From the NCBI GenBank assembly GCA_012838805.1, contig DUON01000010.1, positions 65,072-129,071 on the forward strand: a stretch of DNA of 64,000 nucleotides, read 5' to 3'. This DNA comes from Clostridiales bacterium. Its GTDB lineage: Bacteria; Bacillota; Clostridia; Christensenellales; DTU072. Position 1 is the first letter of the stretch. Every line of letters begins with the position of its first letter. Below the pieces are notes generated by a model. That model was not told where the DNA came from and did not search any database. It saw only the letters and a program-made list of their open reading frames with translations. Shown piece after piece: positions 59,134-64,000 of this stretch. A program made the translations under genes and the position numbers.

Positions 59134-61221
59134 TTATATTATTGTTCTTGTTGCGTTTTCAAAATTTAGTATAAGCTTGTGAGAATTGAATTCAAATATA
59201 AATTCTTCGCTTTCTCTATCCGCCGTCACATAGTCGCTTTCAAATCTCTTATAATTGAAGTCAATCGCCTTACCGTCCACCTTGAAGTCCTTTGAGTATT
59301 CCAAGCTGAACTCTTTTCCTTTACTATTATAGATTAATTTTCCCTTTCCGTCAAAATACACGGAATTCGCCTTTATTCTCTTTTGAAAATCTTCAAAACT
59401 CTCCTCATTTTCATCGCTTAATTCATAGATCCAAAATTGGTTCTTGCCCTTTTGGATAAGGTCAAACCTCTTATCGGGAAAGTCCGATAGGTTATTGTCA
59501 AATACTGCGGCGGAATCGGCACTGAACGGTTTATATTCTAATTCGCCACTGCCGATAAGCGCTATAAAAGCGCCTTTATATCTTGCAAAGGCGATATTGT
59601 TGTCGATAATCACTTGGTCCATATAGGCTTCGGGAAGATAAGTATGCGTAAAATCCAAGGGAACATCATATAGCTCCAAGGCATTTTTCTTTTTGGGCAA
59701 GTTATATATGGACATAAGAATATTTTCATGCTGTGCTGAGTGCGGTGCTCTGCCATATCCTGCCCAGTATCCGGGAATGGCATCGGCGTTTTTTCTCGAC
59801 TCATACCTTGCGGGGTGTGTGGTGAACACTATCGCCCAAGGGGAGAGGTTCGCCACGCTGAGCATTTGTTGCGCCCCATAAGAGCCGGGATGATACGCCT
59901 GCGCTGTCGCCAGCTTATAATACGGCGTCCTATAAGTATAGATATTCGCCCTTTGAATGGCTATACCATTGGGCATGGGATTTAGCGAACGGCTTATGGG
60001 TTTTAACAGCCTGAACCATTTCAAAAATGACAAATTGGTATACTTGAATTGGTTGACAAAACTGTTGCTCAGCATCTTGTTCTTATGCAAATAAGTTATG
60101 GTATTATGGATGACTTCAGGATTGGTGAAAGCTTCCATTCCAAGCTGTACCATTATATCGTTGTCGTCATGGCTGATAAGGTTTTTCTCTTCCAGCTCCC
60201 TTACATCCAGTCCCGTTGAGGACTTGATTATTCTTGTGGAGTTGTCATGAGCGATTTGCTTTATGACCTCGGGCACCTCATAATATTTGTTTCCATTCTC
60301 GTCCGTTGCTTCCATCATGGACTTGAAATTTATGAACATATGGTTTTTGTTGTCTTTGTGGTTGTCGTTAAACCCAAACAAATAGTCCGTATACTGCCTC
60401 ATACGGTCTCCCTCAACGCTTACCATATTGCCGGGATAAGCCCGTCCTGAGGGGGCTATAAAGGTATAGTCATAGACATTTGAAGCCACATCATAAAACA
60501 AAAGGTCAAGGCACATCTTCATCCTTTCCACCATTATTGCATCGTCCTTGTGGGCGAATTGGATAAAATTAGACGCCGCGCCTAAATTCATATGGTAATA
60601 ATTGTTGGAATTGAATTCCGAATATCCGTATTTGAACCTATGCTCCATCCAATAATTTATGCGTTTTTTTGCCCTTTGCATTCTCTCATGCCCCAAGCTG
60701 TTGTCATTGGTAAAGACCTCGTTTTGCCACCTCTGTCCCGCCAGATATTCGGCGGTGGCGAAAAGTATCTGATGATTTTCCGACCAATAGCACATGCTGT
60801 CTTCGCCGGGCTCGGTCATCCAGTATTTAGCACCCAAAAAGGCGTCTTTAATCATCTTGGAGCCTTTAGGGGATATTTGGGCTATCTTGTCGCCGTAAAG
60901 GTACTCCAGCCTTATCAAACTCTGCATCCTGAAGTCAATGCAGTCATACCTGCCGTCAATATATTTTTTGGCAGGAGTGATAGCGTTTACGATGTAATCG
61001 TTGTCAATAACCACGCCGTCTTCGTCCGCTCTTTCGGGATGTTCAAAATAAAACAAAAGCTGGTGTATAAGATTGCTTCCCTCGTTGCTTTCGGGGCTTT
61101 GGGGCAGTGGCGATATGGTGAAGTTGACTGCTATCTCAATAGACAGCGCCAATAATATGGCGCCGATTAAAGTGAGTGCGATTATTAATACTATTTTCTT
61201 TTTGGACATTACTTTTTTCAT
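59134..61221 (-). CDS. membrane-anchored protein of unknown family, lyase-like (paralogue A)
   Basis: This 695-residue protein is the first gene of the uronate operon. One N-terminal transmembrane helix (about 10-33) is followed by an extracytoplasmic part with GEDSMCYWSENHQILF at about 139-154 (Asn149, His150), NSNNYYHMN at about 204, and a beta-rich C-terminal half with FTTHPARYE and PGYWAGYGRAP. It shares these motifs in the same order with the gene at 54317-56443. I know of no named family; by context it would act on a uronate-containing polymer before GH105, KduI and KduD. Asn-His together with nearby Tyr residues is compatible with a lyase active site, but this is inference. Confidence 0.7.
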   Translation of the reverse strand: MKKVMSKKKIVLIIALTLIGAILLALSIEIAVNFTISPLPQSPESNEGSNLIHQLLFYFEHPERADEDGVVIDNDYIVNAITPAKKYIDGRYDCIDFRMQSLIRLEYLYGDKIAQISPKGSKMIKDAFLGAKYWMTEPGEDSMCYWSENHQILFATAEYLAGQRWQNEVFTNDNSLGHERMQRAKKRINYWMEHRFKYGYSEFNSNNYYHMNLGAASNFIQFAHKDDAIMVERMKMCLDLLFYDVASNVYDYTFIAPSGRAYPGNMVSVEGDRMRQYTDYLFGFNDNHKDNKNHMFINFKSMMEATDENGNKYYEVPEVIKQIAHDNSTRIIKSSTGLDVRELEEKNLISHDDNDIMVQLGMEAFTNPEVIHNTITYLHKNKMLSNSFVNQFKYTNLSFLKWFRLLKPISRSLNPMPNGIAIQRANIYTYRTPYYKLATAQAYHPGSYGAQQMLSVANLSPWAIVFTTHPARYESRKNADAIPGYWAGYGRAPHSAQHENILMSIYNLPKKKNALELYDVPLDFTHTYLPEAYMDQVIIDNNIAFARYKGAFIALIGSGELEYKPFSADSAAVFDNNLSDFPDKRFDLIQKGKNQFWIYELSDENEESFEDFQKRIKANSVYFDGKGKLIYNSKGKEFSLEYSKDFKVDGKAIDFNYKRFESDYVTADRESEEFIFEFNSHKLILNFENATRTII

Positions 61222-61301
61222 CTTTCTTGGTTTAACCTCATTTTACTGTACTTATTGAAAATCAATCGATGCCCAATTGACCTTAAGGCGTCCAAAGAAT
61301 A

Positions 61302-61324
61302 AAGCCGAACGGTGAGTTCGGCTT
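61302..61324 (-). terminator. intrinsic terminator between the MBG-protein gene and the uronate operon
   Basis: AAGCCGAAC (61302-61310) pairs with GTTCGGCTT (61316-61324) with a 5-base loop. On the minus strand it lies seven bases after the stop codon of the MBG-repeat protein. The T-run is short (TTTATTCTTT), so strength is moderate. Confidence 0.65.
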
Positions 61325-61330
61325 AAAATT

Positions 61331-64000
61331 CTATTGTCCGATTATTCTTTGCTTTAATCTTTTTCTTCTCTTGGACCTAATGCCTATTCCGACAATAGAC
61401 AAGATTAATATTCCCGCGCTTGACGCCACTACTGGAACAGTCCATACAGCTTCTCCTTTACCGTCGCCTATGACTACATAGGTAGCGTCTTGGTCATAAG
61501 CCTTGAATACCAAATAGTCTCCTTCCCTATGGGACTCGATCTCGACAATACTTCCGTCTTCTTGGAGCATGCCTACCCAAAGGTTTTCAAGATAGCGGAA
61601 ATCGGGATGAATGAGTATTCTCATCGTCATGTATTCGTTTCTGGATTCGTCATCTATTATTCTTATAAAGACATTTTGCCTTATCTCTTTTCCCGCGAAC
61701 TTCCCTACAGTTAGAGGCTTTCTTTGATGTAAATTGACCACATCTATATCAGCTTCCGGCAAAAATCCTTTGTCAGCGAAGGCTATAACATCCTTATTGC
61801 CCACTTGGTCTTGGTTTTCCAGTTTGTCTAAATAAAGTATGAAATCTAAGGAGTTCTTGCCTACAAGATTATAGTTATCGTTATTAATCGTTACGGTCAC
61901 AGTATAGCGTCCGGGGTTTAGGACTTCTTTATTGTAGGTGATTATGGGAGAAAGGTCTTCCTCCTCGTCAGGAATATTGTTCAATACAACCCCCACGCTC
62001 TTTACGCTTCCGTCATAAATCAAGTCCTCATAGTCCGAAAAGCTGACTGTTATATCCCGTCTTACTATGGTAAGGGTAGCGGTCATATCCTCGATAGCGT
62101 GATAGTTATGCTCGTCATACACAAAAGTAGCCTTAGCTTGGTATTCCCCTACATTTATGCCCTTGTTATCGGTATATTCGACGTTGACGCCCTGAGGCAG
62201 TGTTCCGCTTATGACAAGGGTATGCTCAACCGCATTATAAGTCACTTGTTTATCCTCAAAGAGAATATTGGACATATCGTGGGTTGCTTTTACAATCGTA
62301 TATACTCCGTTTATAAATTCGGGAGCATAGTTGGGGTTTGTTATCTCTCCCCATATCGTGTACTCGCCGACGATAAGACCCTCCTCTTTGAAGAGGGAAA
62401 GCCCCAAGTCGTCTCCCTCGACCAAGTTTTCCACTTCGCAGGTCAGTTCTTCCAGTTCCTCTCCGTACACGCTTTGTTTGTTGTGAATGCTAATAATCAA
62501 AGGTCTTTGGGTAATTGTGATAGTGGCGTGCATATCCTCAACGGTATGATAGTTATGATAATCGTATACGAATTCCGCCGTCACGGTTATCTGTCCTACA
62601 TCGGTCAGGCTGTTGTTATGATAGATTATGTCATTAATCTCAAAAGGTATATCTCCCGTCACCTCTAAGCTCTTTTCTTCGCCGTCATATACCCAGCTTT
62701 TATCTTCAAAATCAACGCTTAACATGTCTATCTCGGCTTTTTGTATTATAAGCATGACATCCAATGTATCGCGATAATAGTTATCGGTTTCCTCCGCGAT
62801 AATCGTTATCGCATACTCTCCCACATCCTCATAGCCTTGGCTGGGTGTGTATTCCAGAGTGGTCTCATCGTGGTTGAGGTGGGCTATAATATTCTTTACG
62901 GTGCGGTCATAAGTATGCGTCTGCTCTTCTTGGGCTGTTATAACCGCTTGGGCTTTGTCGATATAGAGCTCGATTTGAGCTTGGGTAAGCTGATAATTGG
63001 TATCCTCGGTAGTAGCTGTCACGGTATAGTATCCCGCCGTCATAAACACCGTAGACTCTCCGCTGAAAGCAATTATAGGCAGGACCTCTTCGCCTGCTAC
63101 ATTGAGATAATAAGCGCTTACGGTATCGCCAAAATCCTCTCCATTATAGGTGTATTCGTCTTGATGAGACCAGAAAACCTGTGTTGGTTTTGGCGATATC
63201 AAGGCTTCGAATTCAAAACTCTCTTCAATGGTATAGTTGTCGGTATCGGTTATAGAGATCCAAACAGTCACGCTTGTAGCAAAGTCCACATCGGGCGAAT
63301 TGTAAATCTTATCGCCAAGAATTACTTGTGCGTCATCCACAATGCCATCTACAAAATAATGTATGCCCTCAATGAGTTCATAAGGATATATATCCGTAGA
63401 GTCATATTCTTTACTGAGAGTGATCATTCCCTCTACCTTGACTTCTTTCTTTTTCATAATTATTGTTCTTTGGTCATCTAAAAGCTGATAATTGGTATCT
63501 GTCGTGGACGCCGTTAAGGTATAAACTCCCGTCGTCATAAACACATCGGACTGACCGCTATACTCTATCGTCAAAGCTATATCGTTGTTATAGATATCCT
63601 TAAATACAGCCGTTATGCTTGGGGACTGGTCTAAGGCATTATAGATATATTCGGCTTGGTCGCCCGTCCAAAGAACATTTACTTCACACGGCAATACCTT
63701 TGCGTCCATAATAAATGTGAACGCTAAGTCATAATTATCATTGTCGCTTATTGTTATCTCCACAGTTGCGTATGAGGCAAAGGCCACATCTTCAGAATTG
63801 AAAGCAATATCGCCTATGGACACCGTGGCGTCGTCCACTATGCCGATAACTTCAAAGTCTGCTCCCTCAACGATTTCCTCAAAATAAGCAGTCAAGCCGT
63901 CATAGACCTTTTCTAAAGTGACCAGACCTTGGGCTGTGACCGCAGCTTTTTGTATTGTCACCTCTCTTGTATAGCCCAGAAGCTGATAATCGCTGTCCGT
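61331..64000 (-). CDS. MBG-repeat surface protein (5' end beyond the right edge)
   Basis: At least 889 residues are visible; the frame is open to position 64000, where residues TDSDYQLLGYTRE continue the repeat pattern, so the apparent GTG start at 63961 is not the real one. Two long tandem units of about 165 residues are followed by four or five shorter MBG/YDG-type units (NAxxHTYDR, IYDGSVKSVGVVL, VTYNAVEHTLVISG). A C-terminal part (about 740-830) may be an all-beta cap, and the end is a single transmembrane helix (ASSAGILILSIVGIGI) with a basic tail. No LPxTG motif is present, so the protein is anchored by its helix. Function is likely adhesion or a stalk on the cell surface. Confidence 0.85.
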   Translation of the reverse strand, partial: TDSDYQLLGYTREVTIQKAAVTAQGLVTLEKVYDGLTAYFEEIVEGADFEVIGIVDDATVSIGDIAFNSEDVAFASYATVEITISDNDNYDLAFTFIMDAKVLPCEVNVLWTGDQAEYIYNALDQSPSITAVFKDIYNNDIALTIEYSGQSDVFMTTGVYTLTASTTDTNYQLLDDQRTIIMKKKEVKVEGMITLSKEYDSTDIYPYELIEGIHYFVDGIVDDAQVILGDKIYNSPDVDFATSVTVWISITDTDNYTIEESFEFEALISPKPTQVFWSHQDEYTYNGEDFGDTVSAYYLNVAGEEVLPIIAFSGESTVFMTAGYYTVTATTEDTNYQLTQAQIELYIDKAQAVITAQEEQTHTYDRTVKNIIAHLNHDETTLEYTPSQGYEDVGEYAITIIAEETDNYYRDTLDVMLIIQKAEIDMLSVDFEDKSWVYDGEEKSLEVTGDIPFEINDIIYHNNSLTDVGQITVTAEFVYDYHNYHTVEDMHATITITQRPLIISIHNKQSVYGEELEELTCEVENLVEGDDLGLSLFKEEGLIVGEYTIWGEITNPNYAPEFINGVYTIVKATHDMSNILFEDKQVTYNAVEHTLVISGTLPQGVNVEYTDNKGINVGEYQAKATFVYDEHNYHAIEDMTATLTIVRRDITVSFSDYEDLIYDGSVKSVGVVLNNIPDEEEDLSPIITYNKEVLNPGRYTVTVTINNDNYNLVGKNSLDFILYLDKLENQDQVGNKDVIAFADKGFLPEADIDVVNLHQRKPLTVGKFAGKEIRQNVFIRIIDDESRNEYMTMRILIHPDFRYLENLWVGMLQEDGSIVEIESHREGDYLVFKAYDQDATYVVIGDGKGEAVWTVPVVASSAGILILSIVGIGIRSKRRKRLKQRIIGQ
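62955..63945 (-). repeat. two tandem ~165-residue repeats inside the MBG-repeat gene
   Basis: Unit 1 (about 63446-63945) runs from AQGLVTLEKVYDG to STTDTNYQLLDDQR; unit 2 (about 62955-63445) runs from VEGMITLSKEYDS to ATTEDTNYQLTQAQ. Each holds in order EGxxxxVxGIVDDAxVxxGD, ISDxDNYxxxxxF, and SGxSxVFMTxGxYTxTAxTxDTNYQL. The period is about 495 bp. The end of a third unit lies at the right edge, since SDYQLLGYTRE matches the end of units 1 and 2. Confidence 0.8.

Noticed and set aside
62099-63481. Two plus-strand frames of 189 and 246 codons
   Set aside because: They are shadows of the MBG-repeat gene on the minus strand; the repeat structure explains the long open frames.

Overview
The window is AT-rich chromosomal DNA from a low-GC, endospore-forming Bacillota, most likely an anaerobic member of the Clostridia. 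The evidence is a glgC-glgD ADP-glucose pyrophosphorylase pair, spoIIR, a sleB-ypeB germination pair, strong AGGAGG ribosome sites, near-consensus sigma-A promoters, a rubredoxin/flavodiiron oxygen-reducing pair, and very large BspA-type leucine-rich-repeat, InlB-repeat and MBG-repeat surface proteins. No integrase, transposase, phage gene or CRISPR array was seen, so it looks like a stable host chromosome.

Layout. 1-7894: glycogen cluster (glgC cut by the left edge, glgD, glgA, glgP, a GH13 amylase). 7898-11393: copper export (copA-copZ) and an aquaporin. 11497-13957: a type-B carboxylesterase and an M23 peptidase. 14068-16542: flavodiiron protein plus a rubredoxin-like/NADH oxidoreductase fusion. 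16539-19756: two P-II-like proteins, a DUF1538 membrane protein and an unknown anchored protein. 19846-22531: two related membrane proteins of unknown function. 22701-26195: InlB-repeat lipoprotein. 26197-29583: DUF421 protein, then spoIIR-sleB-ypeB. 29655-38141: a 2828-residue LRR lipoprotein. 38316-40176: aldo/keto reductase and SIS-domain protein. 40368-40443: tRNA-Thr(GGT). 40562-44556: cation/proton antiporter with a P-II-like partner behind a candidate attenuator leader, then an MMPL exporter with a palindromic operator. 44705-46888: orphan lipoprotein. 46892-49052: sugar deacetylase and GPH sugar symporter. 49152-52562: three-gene ABC system. 52715-53305: ribosomal protein L25. 53368-61221: an operon for unsaturated uronates (kduI, kduD, GH105, a TIM-barrel protein and two membrane-anchored lyase-like paralogues). 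61331-64000: an MBG-repeat surface protein that runs off the right edge.

How it fits together. The cell stores glucose as glycogen and mobilises it. It appears able to use pectin-like uronates and host or plant glycans, carries large repeat lipoproteins probably used for adhesion, scavenges oxygen with NADH, rubredoxin and flavodiiron protein, and sporulates. The most unusual theme is that two unrelated membrane transporters or transporter-like proteins (DUF1538 and a CPA2-type antiporter) each sit in an operon with divergent P-II-like proteins. The second of these operons has a roughly 115-nt leader that ends in an intrinsic terminator immediately before the ribosome site, which looks like a riboswitch or attenuator.
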